Below are positions 16,265-24,601 of a stretch of DNA of 45,879 bases, piece by piece. The DNA is taken from contig CABSLJ010000003.1 in the NCBI GenBank assembly GCA_902478455.1, positions 1 through 45,879 on the forward strand, given 5' to 3'. Each line of letters opens with the position of its first letter. Position 1 is the stretch's first letter. The position numbers and the translations under genes were made by a program. The notes below the pieces were generated by a model. The model did no database searches and had not been told where the DNA came from. It was given only the letters and a program-made list of their open reading frames with translations. Origin of the DNA: an uncultured Oscillospiraceae bacterium. Lineage in GTDB: Bacteria > Bacillota > Clostridia > Oscillospirales > Acutalibacteraceae.

Positions 16265-17599
16265 CTATTGCGCAGCTTCTTCGCTCTGCGCCGACTCGGC
16301 GGACGCTTCCGGTTCGGAAACCGGGGGCGCGGTGTCTACACCCGCCTCACTGAGCACGTTCAGCGCCGTCTGCATCTGGGGATCGTTGGCGTCGGACAGC
16401 AGCTTGCGGTTGAGCTGAGCGCGCTGGCCCTCCGTGAGCACCACGGGATGGTCGGGCTCGATGCCGACGCCGTCAAATTCCGCGCCCTCGGGCGTGATAT
16501 AGCTGGCCACCGAAAAAATGATGGCCGAACCGTCCGAGAGGGCGAGCACCTTGTTCTTGGCGCCGCTCCCGGCCGTCGTCTCGCCAACGAGACCGATTTT
16601 CTTATATTGGCGGATGGCGGCCGCGAAGAGCTCCGCCGGGCCATAGGTCTTGTCATTGACCAGCGCCGTCATTGGGAGGCCGACCTCTTTTGCGTCCGAG
16701 GTGAACTCAACGGTGACGTTGCCCTGCTTGTCCTTGACGCTGACCAGATTGCCCGCGGGGAGCAGATCGTCGAGAATATCGGCGGCAACCTCCATGCTGC
16801 CGCCGGAATTGTTGCGCAGATCAAAGATCAGAGCGGCCGCGCCGTTTGCCTGCAGGGACTGGAGCGCCGCGTCAAATTGTTCCTTGGTCTGAGAGGTAAA
16901 CTCCGAGATGGCGATGCAGCCGATCTTTTCGTTGATCAGACGGTAACTGACGGTGTTTTCGCTGTATTCCGAGCGAACGATGGAAACGGTGAGCGTCTCG
17001 GTCGTCGCTTCGGCCGGCTCCTGCGCTTCTCCATCCTCCTCCGTCTCCGGAACGTCCGCGGATGTGACGCGCAGCAGACGGATTTCCACCGTTGAACCAA
17101 CGCTGCCATCCAAACGGTTGAGCGCGTCGCTGTAGCCGATGCGGCGGACGTCCTTTCCGTCCACACTGAGAATGACGTCTCCCTTTTGCAGGCCGTTCTG
17201 CTCGGCGGGCGTGCCGGGCAGAACGGTGACAATCTCCATGTTTCCGTCTTCATCCTCGATGGTTTCCACACCGATACCGACAAACTTTTCCGACACCCCG
17301 GCCAGATACTCCTTGTATTTCTCCGCGGTGAGATATTGCCCCTGGGCATCTCCGAGCCCGGCCATATAGCCTGCGCTCAAACCGTCCTTGAGCTTGGTTT
17401 CGTCGATCTCTCCCAGAAAATCCTGGCGGACGGTTTGGTCGATCTCAGCGATCTTATCGTACATTCTCTGACGTTCGTTGAACTCGGGGATCACCTCATT
17501 GAACCGTTTGAGGGAGAACATATAGGTCAACGAAACGGCAATTGCGGCGGTGATGGCCATCAGTGCGATCACCACGCCCAGAGAAATTTTCTTACCCAT
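16265..17599 (-). CDS. S41 C-terminal-processing-protease homologue lacking the catalytic triad (predicted pseudoprotease)
   Basis: 444 residues: N-terminal membrane helix (about 5-27), helical stalk, PDZ domain around 75-150 (FVGIGVETIEDEDGNMEIVT, PGTPAEQNGLQKGDVILSVDG), then the S41 core with the conserved DLRNNSGG. In CtpA/CtpB enzymes the next elements carry Ser, Lys and Gln. Here the Ser position is Gly320 (LVNDKTYGPAELF), Lys is Ser345 and Gln is Asn349 (GETTAGSGAKNK). The 25 and 4 residue spacing is the same as in CtpB, so the alignment is unambiguous. Activity is therefore not expected. The tail is acidic and Ala/Ser-rich. ATG 17599 is chosen over one 16 codons upstream because GGTGGA precedes it and the membrane helix starts there. 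Last gene of the ftsE-ftsX-M23 run. Confidence 0.9.
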   Translation of the reverse strand: MGKKISLGVVIALMAITAAIAVSLTYMFSLKRFNEVIPEFNERQRMYDKIAEIDQTVRQDFLGEIDETKLKDGLSAGYMAGLGDAQGQYLTAEKYKEYLAGVSEKFVGIGVETIEDEDGNMEIVTVLPGTPAEQNGLQKGDVILSVDGKDVRRIGYSDALNRLDGSVGSTVEIRLLRVTSADVPETEEDGEAQEPAEATTETLTVSIVRSEYSENTVSYRLINEKIGCIAISEFTSQTKEQFDAALQSLQANGAAALIFDLRNNSGGSMEVAADILDDLLPAGNLVSVKDKQGNVTVEFTSDAKEVGLPMTALVNDKTYGPAELFAAAIRQYKKIGLVGETTAGSGAKNKVLALSDGSAIIFSVASYITPEGAEFDGVGIEPDHPVVLTEGQRAQLNRKLLSDANDPQMQTALNVLSEAGVDTAPPVSEPEASAESAQSEEAAQ

Positions 17600-17888
17600 T
17601 GTACATTCCACCGTTTCTCCACGCAATTTTGAGGGGGCGTTGGGCAAAGATAGTGTGCCCCGGAAAAGGGCGCTTACAACGCCCGCGCCTTTTCTAAAGA
17701 ATCTTTCGGCAGCAAAGGATGCCGCGCAGACGTATCCTGCGGTTTAAGCGAACCCGCTTTCCGGCCCGCTACAGAGAAGTAGGATGCTCCCTATTCACGG
17801 TGTGACAGGAAGCACCCCAATTCAAGCTGCTAAATCCATTTTTTCCGGTAACTCTGCAGCGCTGCGCCGCTTCCGGAAGCATCTTCTC

Positions 17889-19061
17889 TCAATTGAACTC
17901 GCTCATCGGGTTGTACTTGACGCCGTTTTTGCGCGTCTCAAAATGCAGATGCGGTCCGGTGGAGTTGCCGGTGCTGCCTACGTAAGCGATGGTCTGGCCT
18001 TTTTCCACCGTCTGACCGACCGATACCGCCAGACTGCTGCAATGGGCGTACAGGGTTCCGTAGCCGCCGCCGTGGTCGATCATCAAATAAATGCCGTAGC
18101 CGTAGCCCCAGCCGCTTGTATTGACGTAGACCACCTTGCCGTCGTTGGCGGCGACGATGGGTTTTCCGTAGATGCCCGAGCCGGCGATGTCGACGGCCAG
18201 ATGGCCGCTGTGATACCCCTGGGACAACCAAGTATACCCCGGCACCGGCCAGGTGAAGCGCTCCCCGTTGTAGACGGGAGAGTCGGGCTTATTCTGCTCC
18301 TGCTGCTGGGCGTAATAATCCTTCCACCACTGGTCGATCTCGGCGTCGATCTTTTTCTTTTCGGCGTCGGCCTGACGCTTGGCCTCTGCGGCCTCGGACT
18401 CCTCCTGCTGCAGCTCGGCAAGAACCGATTCGCTCTCCTCCACAAGGGACGCGAGCTCGGTCTGCTTGGCGTCGAGGCTCTTTTTCTCTTCGGCCATGGC
18501 GGCGAGGTTTTCCTCAATGGTCGACTTCTCGTCCTCAATGTTTGCCTTGTTCTCCTTGAGTGTCTGAATGAGGGCGGTGTCGTGCTCGGTGATGCTGCGG
18601 ATCAGCTCGGCCTTGTTCATGAAGTCGTTAAAATCCTCCGCGCCCAGGATGAGGTCGAGCGAGGAGGACTCGCCCGCCATATAGATGGCGCGCAGACGTT
18701 TCTTAAGGCGCTCAAAGTCCTCGTCGATTGTTTTTTCCGTCGCGGCAATTTCGCCCGATTTCTGTTCAATCTGTTCCTGCAGGGCGGCGATTTTCTGGTT
18801 GCTCAGATCAATCTGGCTCTGCACGGTTTGAATCTGGCTGTTAAGCGCATTGACGTATTCCTGCTGCTTGGATTTGTCGTTCCGGACGCTCTGCAGGGTC
18901 TGGTTGAGCTGTTGCTGCTTTTTTTCAAGCTCCGCCTGCTGCTGCTGCAGGTCGGAAAGGTTCGAGGCTGCCTGGGCGGTCGGGGGCACATTGGGCAGCG
19001 CAATCAGGCAGACCGCCAGCGCCAGCGCGGTAAGCGCGCGAAGTCCCTTTTTACCAGCCAA
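17889..19061 (-). CDS. Exported coiled-coil M23 peptidoglycan hydrolase (EnvC/CwlO-like partner of FtsEX)
   Basis: 390 residues. Signal peptide 1-31 (LTALALAVCLIALP, cut near AQA-AS), long Gln/Lys/Glu-rich coiled coils (about 33-115 and 160-250), then an M23 LytM domain from 268. The zinc ligands are intact: GHLAVDIAG with His287 and Asp291, and PHLHFE with His371 and His373. Unlike E. coli EnvC, whose LytM domain is inactive, this one should cut peptide cross-links outside the membrane. The gene start overlaps the ftsX end by 11 bases, supporting control of the hydrolase by the FtsEX ATPase through the coiled coil. The 289-base gap before the S41 gene has no clear terminator. Confidence 0.95.
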   Translation of the reverse strand: MAGKKGLRALTALALAVCLIALPNVPPTAQAASNLSDLQQQQAELEKKQQQLNQTLQSVRNDKSKQQEYVNALNSQIQTVQSQIDLSNQKIAALQEQIEQKSGEIAATEKTIDEDFERLKKRLRAIYMAGESSSLDLILGAEDFNDFMNKAELIRSITEHDTALIQTLKENKANIEDEKSTIEENLAAMAEEKKSLDAKQTELASLVEESESVLAELQQEESEAAEAKRQADAEKKKIDAEIDQWWKDYYAQQQEQNKPDSPVYNGERFTWPVPGYTWLSQGYHSGHLAVDIAGSGIYGKPIVAANDGKVVYVNTSGWGYGYGIYLMIDHGGGYGTLYAHCSSLAVSVGQTVEKGQTIAYVGSTGNSTGPHLHFETRKNGVKYNPMSEFN

Positions 19062-19962
19062 TGATATCTCCTCCCTCTTTCTTCAGGTATCTGCTGATGG
19101 ATATCACGCCGCCGATGGCGCCGAAGAGGATACCTGCAAGAAGGAATCCCAGGAAAACCTGCGGCAGCATGCTGTTAAACGGTATGTGTGCGAAGGGGAC
19201 GAGCTGCTGAATGGCGCTGATGGTGTTTTCATACAGCAGATCCAGCAGGAGGGTCGAACCAATCGCCGAGATGACGCCGATGATGATGCCCTCGACGATG
19301 AAGGGGACCCGGATAAACCAGTCGGTTGCGCCGACCGATTTCATAATGCTGATTTCCAGGCGGCGGGAATACATGGTCACCCGAATGGTGTTGGAGATTA
19401 TGAACAGGGACACGATGCTCAGGATGAGTACCACCCAGAAGCCGACCGTGCTGATAAGCTGGTTGATGTTGGTGAGCCTTTCGGCCGCATCACTGCGGGA
19501 AGCCACCTGCTCCACGCCGTCGAGCTTTTCAATTTGAGCGATGGTCTGGTCGTACTTGGCGATGTCCGCCACGGTGATGCGGTAGGCGTGCGGAAGCGGG
19601 TTCTCCTCGCCCTGAAAATCCTCAAGAAGATAGCCGTCATCTCCCATGGCCTCCATTGCTTCCTGTAGCGCAGTCTCTTTGGAGACGAATTCATAGCTTT
19701 CTATGTTGGAAATCTTGCCGATTTCCTCGCCGATTTGGACCGCCTCCAACGTGGCGACGTCGTCCTTGAGATAGACGGTGGTTTCGCTCGCGCCCTGAAG
19801 GGAATCCATGGCGTTCGCCACATTGAGGGAAAAAAGAAGGGCGCTGCCCGTCAGAAGCAGGCAGGAAATGAGCACGCCGACGGATGCAAAGGACATCATG
19901 CGGTTGCTCCACAGGTTGCGGAAGCCCTCCTTCACAAGGTACCTGATGCTGCTAAATCCCAT
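19051..19962 (-). CDS. ftsX: Cell-division ABC transporter permease FtsX
   Basis: Membrane partner of FtsE; transmits ATP-driven movement to an external peptidoglycan hydrolase. 303 residues from ATG 19962, which has GGAGGTGCAGC upstream; an in-frame ATG 18 codons earlier lacks a ribosome site. Topology is as in FtsX: helix at about 23-45, an outside domain with QIGEEIGKISNIESYEF and the SKETAL segment, then three helices (about 165-190, 215-240, 270-295). The start overlaps ftsE and the end overlaps the M23 gene, each by about 11 bases, so the three proteins are made together. Confidence 0.95.
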   Translation of the reverse strand: MGFSSIRYLVKEGFRNLWSNRMMSFASVGVLISCLLLTGSALLFSLNVANAMDSLQGASETTVYLKDDVATLEAVQIGEEIGKISNIESYEFVSKETALQEAMEAMGDDGYLLEDFQGEENPLPHAYRITVADIAKYDQTIAQIEKLDGVEQVASRSDAAERLTNINQLISTVGFWVVLILSIVSLFIISNTIRVTMYSRRLEISIMKSVGATDWFIRVPFIVEGIIIGVISAIGSTLLLDLLYENTISAIQQLVPFAHIPFNSMLPQVFLGFLLAGILFGAIGGVISISRYLKKEGGDIIGW

Positions 19963-20638
19963 GCTGCACCTCCACCTGTCCGCTGTCCCGCAGGATGCTG
20001 CCGTCCTTGATCTCAATCACACGGCGGTGGAAACGGCGGACCAGAGAATGCTCATGGGTCACCATCAGAACGGTGGTGCCGCAGCGGTTGATTTCACTGA
20101 GCAAATCAACAATCTCAAAGGATAATGCCGGATCAACATTTCCGGTAGGCTCGTCTGCGATGATCATGCTCGGATTATTGACAAGCGCGCGCGCCAGTCC
20201 CACACGCTGCTGCTCTCCGCCGGAAAGCTCGCTCGGGTAGGATTTCGCCTTGGCCTGAAGCCCCACAAGGCTCAGGATATAGGGGACGCGCTTGCGTACA
20301 TCGCGCGAAGACGCACCGATGACGTGCATCGCGAACGCAACATTGTCATATACGGTCATCTTGTCGATCAAGCGGAAATCCTGGAAGACAATGCCCATGG
20401 TCCTTCTCAGGTACGGAACGTCCCTGTGACGCACCGTGGAAAGCTTCCTTCCGTTGACGATGATTTCCCCGGAATTCGGGACCTCTTCGCGCATGATGAG
20501 CTTTAAAAAAGTGCTCTTGCCCGCGCCTGAGGCCCCAACAATAAACACAAATTCGCCTTTTGAAATATTCAAACTGACATCCTTGAGAGCCTTCGTGCCG
20601 TTGTCGTATGTTTTGGATACGTTTCGGAATTCAATCAT
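19952..20638 (-). CDS. ftsE: Cell-division ATP-binding protein FtsE
   Basis: ABC ATPase of the FtsEX complex, 228 residues. Walker A GASGAGKS (about 36-43), Q-loop VFQDFRLI, signature LSGGEQQR, Walker B MIIADEPTGNVD and the switch His in VTHEH are all present. The DEPTGNVD form is characteristic of FtsE and lipoprotein/MacB-type ATPases. I chose ATG 20638, 9 bases after GGAGAGG, over a TTG six codons upstream that would overlap the ribosome site. First gene of the ftsE-ftsX-M23-S41 group. No clear promoter was found in the 180 bases upstream. Confidence 0.97.
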   Translation of the reverse strand: MIEFRNVSKTYDNGTKALKDVSLNISKGEFVFIVGASGAGKSTFLKLIMREEVPNSGEIIVNGRKLSTVRHRDVPYLRRTMGIVFQDFRLIDKMTVYDNVAFAMHVIGASSRDVRKRVPYILSLVGLQAKAKSYPSELSGGEQQRVGLARALVNNPSMIIADEPTGNVDPALSFEIVDLLSEINRCGTTVLMVTHEHSLVRRFHRRVIEIKDGSILRDSGQVEVQHGI

Positions 20639-20694
20639 TGCACATTGCCTCTCCAATAAAGAGATAAACCTTTTGAGAACCGCCCATATTCAGC

Positions 20695-20726
20695 CTGAGG
20701 AGGGCCGGTTACCCTACCCTCCTCAG
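20695..20726. other. Perfect 10-bp hairpin between the CdaR-type gene and ftsE
   Basis: CTGAGGAGGG (20695-20704) and CCCTCCTCAG (20717-20726) pair perfectly around a 12-base loop. No T-run follows on the minus strand, so it is not a classic terminator. It could still limit read-through, or protect the 5' end of the ftsE message, 57 bases from its start. Confidence 0.6.
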
Positions 20727-20820
20727 ACGAAAGAACAGCTCATGGAGGTGAAGCGGCCTTTGCAGGCCCTTCTCCCGAAGCGGCCGCTGTATGCGTCAGG
20801 ATGAACGCTGCAGCGCGCGC

Positions 20821-21906
20821 TTAATATTTTACCGGATTTGCAGACAGGTACTTTTTGACCATTAACGCCACCTTGAAGATGATGGCGTCCTCAAATTCGC
20901 GCAAATCCAGCCCGGTGAGCTTTTTGATTTTTTCCAGCCGGTAAACCAGCGTATTTCTGTGAACAAAAAGCTTGCGGGAAGTCTCGGACACATTCAAATT
21001 GTTCTCAAAGAAGCGCTGAATGGTGAACAGAGTCTCCTGATCCAGCGATTCAATGGAACCGCGCTTAAACACCTCCTTTAAGAACATATCGCACAGAGTG
21101 GTGGGAAGCTGATAGATCAGGCGGGCGATGCCGAGGTTGTCGTAACTGACGATGGTCCGCTCGGTGTCAAACACCTTGCCGACCTCGAGGGCCACCTGCG
21201 CCTCTTTGAAGGAGCTCGCGAGATCCTTGATGCCGCTGACGATGGTGCCGATGCCGACCACGCAATGGGTATAAAACTCACTGGAGAGGGTATCGACAAT
21301 CGAACCGGCCAGCTTCTCCAAATCCTTCGATTCGATACCGCTGCGGATTTCTTTGACGAGGGCAATGTCGGTTTCGTTGATGTTGATGACGAAATCCTTG
21401 TTCTTGTCCGGGAAAAGGTTCTGCACGATATCGTAAGCGGAAATATCCGTTTTTGACGTGATCTTGATGAGCATGCACACGCGGCTGACATCCGAATTAA
21501 AGCGCAGCTCGCGGGCCTTGAGGTAAATATCGCCGGGCAGGATGTTATCCAGAATGACGTTCTTGATAAAGTTGCCGCGGTCGTATTTTTCATCGTAATA
21601 TTGCTTGATGCTGCTGAGCGACACGGCGAGCAGCATGGCGTACTTCTGAGCGACCTCGTCGTTTCCGGCCACGAAGACGGCGTACTCCGGACGGGGACGG
21701 CTACCGAAGGACTTGTAGGTATAGCCGTTGATGACAAAGCAGTTGGCCGAAGCCATGGCATCGGCGGTGAGGCTTTCGTTAACCTCTCCGATTCTGCCGA
21801 GCTCGCTGCAGGCGATGATGACCGAGGTTTCGTCGATGACGCCGATGGTGCGGTCAATGGCGTCGCGCATTTGATGAATGACTCCCTGAAATAGTCTATT
21901 GGACAT
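20821..21906 (-). CDS. CdaR/PucR-type transcription regulator (sugar-diacid regulator family)
   Basis: 361 residues. The N-terminal domain (1-125) matches the diacid-recognition type (MSNRLFQGVIHQMRDAIDRT). The middle (about 140-290) is the CdaR GGDEF-like region, and the C-terminus is the PucR-type helix-turn-helix: LNVSETSRKLFVHRNTLVYR, then LEKIKKLTGLDLREFED. It therefore activates or represses transcription in response to a small acid or sugar metabolite; the ligand is unknown. GAGGGAG precedes ATG 21906. A promoter about 165 bases upstream has a palindrome over its -35 box, which suggests autoregulation. The neighbouring ABC ATPase for sugars is a possible target. Confidence 0.9.
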   Translation of the reverse strand: MSNRLFQGVIHQMRDAIDRTIGVIDETSVIIACSELGRIGEVNESLTADAMASANCFVINGYTYKSFGSRPRPEYAVFVAGNDEVAQKYAMLLAVSLSSIKQYYDEKYDRGNFIKNVILDNILPGDIYLKARELRFNSDVSRVCMLIKITSKTDISAYDIVQNLFPDKNKDFVININETDIALVKEIRSGIESKDLEKLAGSIVDTLSSEFYTHCVVGIGTIVSGIKDLASSFKEAQVALEVGKVFDTERTIVSYDNLGIARLIYQLPTTLCDMFLKEVFKRGSIESLDQETLFTIQRFFENNLNVSETSRKLFVHRNTLVYRLEKIKKLTGLDLREFEDAIIFKVALMVKKYLSANPVKY

Positions 21907-22068
21907 GAAACTCCCTCACTTTTTTTAATATCTTGCCGCTGTCCGGCTTGTTTTGCACTGCCTGAAACTTCCGTTTCAAAGAAATGGGCCGCCATGCCCG
22001 GAACGCTATACCAAATCGAATTGTACCGGATGCCGCCGCGCGCACGATACAAGTTCGTAGACAGTTCT

Positions 22069-22105
22069 ATTTTACATAAAGATTACAAAGATTGCAACCT
22101 TGTAA
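22069..22105 (-). promoter_or_regulatory. Promoter of the CdaR-type gene with overlapping palindrome
   Basis: Minus strand: TTGCAA (22097-22092), 17-base spacer, TAAAAT (22074-22069). The -35 sits in the middle of a 23-base near-palindrome, TTACAAAG (22083-22090) against CCTTGTAA (22098-22105). A repressor or the regulator itself bound there would block polymerase. A related TTACAA half-site is at 22146-22151. Confidence 0.65.
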
Positions 22106-22299
22106 CAAATAAATCTAAATGTTTCCAAGTGGTCAGAGGCCGATTTTACAAATTGTTTACATTTCCTACAGATTCCGGAGGAACCGGAATGGATATTTCT
22201 TCCTTTTCAACAGAACGCCCCATTGCACCACACATACCGATCCGTGGGAATCTTTCCTCCCCTCTTTGGTTTTTTTCAATCTATTTTTTCTGCCGATGC
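22106..22299. other. Intergenic remainder between promoter and ugpC terminator
   Basis: AT-rich spacer without an open frame that I believe. It holds a 7-bp perfect hairpin, ATTCCGG (22072+100 = 22172-22178) and CCGGAAT (22184-22190), and the TTACAAATTGTTTACA segment at 22146-22161 that echoes the palindrome upstream of the regulator. Nothing else is supported. Confidence 0.4.
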
Positions 22300-22332
22300 A
22301 TATAAAAACAGGGCCGCAAATCTGCGGCCCTG
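22300..22332 (-). terminator. Intrinsic terminator of the sugar ABC ATPase gene
   Basis: Minus-strand RNA: CAGGGCCGCA pairs with UGCGGCCCUG (arms 22332-22323 and 22318-22309) over a four-base loop, then UUUUUAUAU. It starts 20 bases after the stop. Confidence 0.9.
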
Positions 22333-22351
22333 CCAATCTTGTCGACTACAA

Positions 22352-23464
22352 TTAGTTGATGATGGTCTTCTCGGTCTCCTTGTCAAAGACATGGAGCTTG
22401 CGGAGATCAAAGGCGATCTTGACGGTGTCTCCCGACTTCGCGGTGGAAGTGGGTTCAACGCGGGCAGTGATCGCATTGTCGGCCAAGTTGAGGTACAGAT
22501 AGGTCTCCGCGCCCATGAGCTCGGTGACTTCAACCTTCGCGTCGACAATACCCTCGGAAACCTTGGCGATGAACTCGGGTTCGTCGTGCACGTCCTCAGG
22601 ACGAATGCCGAAGACAACTTCCTTGTCGGCATAAGCGTCGAGCGCGTTGTCCTTGTTCTTGTCCGCGGGAATCCTGACCTCGTATCCGCCGAACTGGAGA
22701 TAGAAATCGGAACCCTTCTTGGCCAGGGTAGCGTCGACAAAGTTCATTTGGGGCGAACCCATGAAGCCGGCGACGAACTGGTTGCAGGGGTACTCATACA
22801 GGTTTTGAGGCGTATCGACCTGCTGAATGAAGCCGTCCTTCATGACGACGATGCGGTCGCCCATGGTCATGGCTTCAGTCTGGTCGTGGGTAACATAGAT
22901 GAAGGTGGTGCCCAGTCTCTTATGCAGCTTGGCGATCTCGGTTCTCATCTGAGCGCGCAGCTTGGCGTCCAGGTTGGAAAGCGGTTCGTCGAGCAGGAAG
23001 ACCTTCGGGTCACGGACGATGGCGCGGCCCAAGGCGACACGCTGTCTCTGACCGCCGGAGAGAGCCTTCGGCTTACGGTCGAGCAGGTGAGAGATGTCCA
23101 GAATTCTGGCAGCCTCTTCCACGCGGCGCTTGATTTCATCCTTCGGGGTCTTGCGCAGCTTAAGGCCAAAGGCCATGTTATCATACACGGTCATGTGCGG
23201 ATAGAGAGCGTAGTTCTGGAACACCATGGCGATGTCGCGATCCTTAGGAGCAACGTCGTTGGCAAGGACGTCTCCTATGTAGAGCTCTCCCTGGCTGATT
23301 TCTTCCAGACCGGCGATCATACGAAGGGTGGTGGACTTACCGCAGCCGGAGGGTCCGACCAGGATGATAAACTCCTTGTCTTCGATTTCCAGGTTGAAAT
23401 CGGTGACGGCCGTCACATTGCCCGGATACACCTTGTATACGCCTCTTAGTGATACATTAGCCAT
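22352..23464 (-). CDS. UgpC/MsmK-type sugar ABC transporter ATPase
   Basis: 370 residues. ATPase domain: Walker A GPSGCGKST (37-45), Q-loop VFQNYALYPHMTV, signature LSGGQRQR, Walker B VFLLDEPLSNLDA and switch His VTHDQ. A C-terminal regulatory domain of about 130 residues carries FGIRPEDVHDE and TELMGAE, as in MsmX/UgpC/MalK. Such ATPases often stand apart from their permeases and energise several carbohydrate importers; no permease or binding protein is nearby, which fits a shared MsmX-like ATPase. AGGAGG precedes ATG 23464. TGTTATATT near 23528-23536 (minus) could be an extended -10, but the -35 is unclear. Confidence 0.93.
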   Translation of the reverse strand: MANVSLRGVYKVYPGNVTAVTDFNLEIEDKEFIILVGPSGCGKSTTLRMIAGLEEISQGELYIGDVLANDVAPKDRDIAMVFQNYALYPHMTVYDNMAFGLKLRKTPKDEIKRRVEEAARILDISHLLDRKPKALSGGQRQRVALGRAIVRDPKVFLLDEPLSNLDAKLRAQMRTEIAKLHKRLGTTFIYVTHDQTEAMTMGDRIVVMKDGFIQQVDTPQNLYEYPCNQFVAGFMGSPQMNFVDATLAKKGSDFYLQFGGYEVRIPADKNKDNALDAYADKEVVFGIRPEDVHDEPEFIAKVSEGIVDAKVEVTELMGAETYLYLNLADNAITARVEPTSTAKSGDTVKIAFDLRKLHVFDKETEKTIIN

Positions 23465-23636
23465 AATAAACCTCCTGAAAATGATGCTGTCGCACTGTTA
23501 CTGGCTCAATTTGCACTGTACTAAATATAACAGATTCGCCCCCCGAAAAACAGCCGTTTTTTGCCTAAAGATTATTTCGAGACTTTATTCAAATCTTATA
23601 AAACACAAATCTCCAAACTCTTTTTCGGTACATTTG

Positions 23637-24347
23637 CTATTCAAATATCCAAAAACGCTCTTCCGGCGCGATTTCCCGGCATTCCCCGGGATTTAAGGCG
23701 GGGTCCAAAGGAAGATTTCCGATGCGTATCCGCTTCAAATGAAGGACGTTTTTACCCCGGATTTGAAACATTTTCTTGACCTGGTGAAACTTCCCTTCGC
23801 AGATGCGGACCTCGGTTAAGGGACACTCCCCCTGTTCCAGCACGCGCAGTCCGGCGGGCAGGCAGATTTCCCCGTCCGGCAGGCGCAGACCCGCTTCAAA
23901 GGCGGCGGCGTCCTCTTCCGTAACAGGGGCGTCGACCCTCGCCTCATAGAGCTTGTACACCCCGCTTTTGGGGGAAAGCATGCGGTGGGCGAAGGCGCCG
24001 TCGTCGGTGAGGATCAGCAGCCCCTCGGTGTCCTTGTCGAGCCGTCCGGCGGGAAACAGGCCCTTCCGCCGCCACTTTGCCGGCACGAGGTCGACCACGG
24101 TGGGCGCGGCGCTGTCCCGGCTGGCGGAAAGCACGCCGGCAGGCTTGTTCATCATCAGGTAGAGGTACTCCTGATAGACCACAGGCGCATCTCCCAGGCG
24201 GATTTCGTCGGTCTGCGGATCAATTTTACAATCCTTCCGCCGCACCATCCGACCGTTCACGGAGACCTCCCCCGCGCGGATGCGTTCGCACGCCTCCTTG
24301 CGGCTGATGAGCCCTTGGGAGGAAAGAAATTTGTCCAGACGCTGCAT
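23637..24347 (-). CDS. rsuA: RsuA-family 16S rRNA pseudouridine synthase
   Basis: Converts a uridine of 16S rRNA (U516-type site) to pseudouridine. 236 residues: S4 RNA-binding domain at 1-60 (MQRLDKFLSSQGLISRKEAC), then the catalytic domain with GRLDKDTEGLLILTDDG containing the catalytic Asp, and KFHQVKKMF near the C-terminus. These are the RsuA/RluB/E/F hallmarks; length and S4 domain favour RsuA. It is flanked by about 170 and 250 base gaps. The GC-rich upstream gap (24348-24601) holds an inverted repeat around GGCGGCGCGT but no promoter that I can defend. Confidence 0.9.
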   Translation of the reverse strand: MQRLDKFLSSQGLISRKEACERIRAGEVSVNGRMVRRKDCKIDPQTDEIRLGDAPVVYQEYLYLMMNKPAGVLSASRDSAAPTVVDLVPAKWRRKGLFPAGRLDKDTEGLLILTDDGAFAHRMLSPKSGVYKLYEARVDAPVTEEDAAAFEAGLRLPDGEICLPAGLRVLEQGECPLTEVRICEGKFHQVKKMFQIRGKNVLHLKRIRIGNLPLDPALNPGECREIAPEERFWIFE

Positions 24348-24601
24348 CTTCTTTTTCCTTTCGCTTTAGCATTCCACGCGTCGGCGGCGCGTATGCACGC
24401 GCCGCCCGCTTTTTTGGCGCGGTTCGGCCCGCGCCCGTCCGGCGGACGGCGGCCTTCCGGCGTCCTCTGGAGCGAACGCGCCGGAGGACCGCCGAAAGCC
24501 GGAGCCTTCAAAGCACATTCAGTATAGCACAGCCCCCTTTCCTGCGCAAGATCGCATCCTGTCGGCAGCCCTCCGCAGGCCGCGCTCCTTCTTCCGCCGG
24601 T

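Noticed and set aside
17784..19064. 426-codon plus-strand frame opposite the M23 gene, rich in Leu and Gly
   Set aside because: Antisense of the Gln/Glu-rich coiled coil, which gives Leu-rich translation; not membrane-protein-like in detail.
22223..23449. 408-codon plus-strand frame opposite the sugar ABC ATPase
   Set aside because: Antisense shadow; it reads across the ATPase gene and its terminator.
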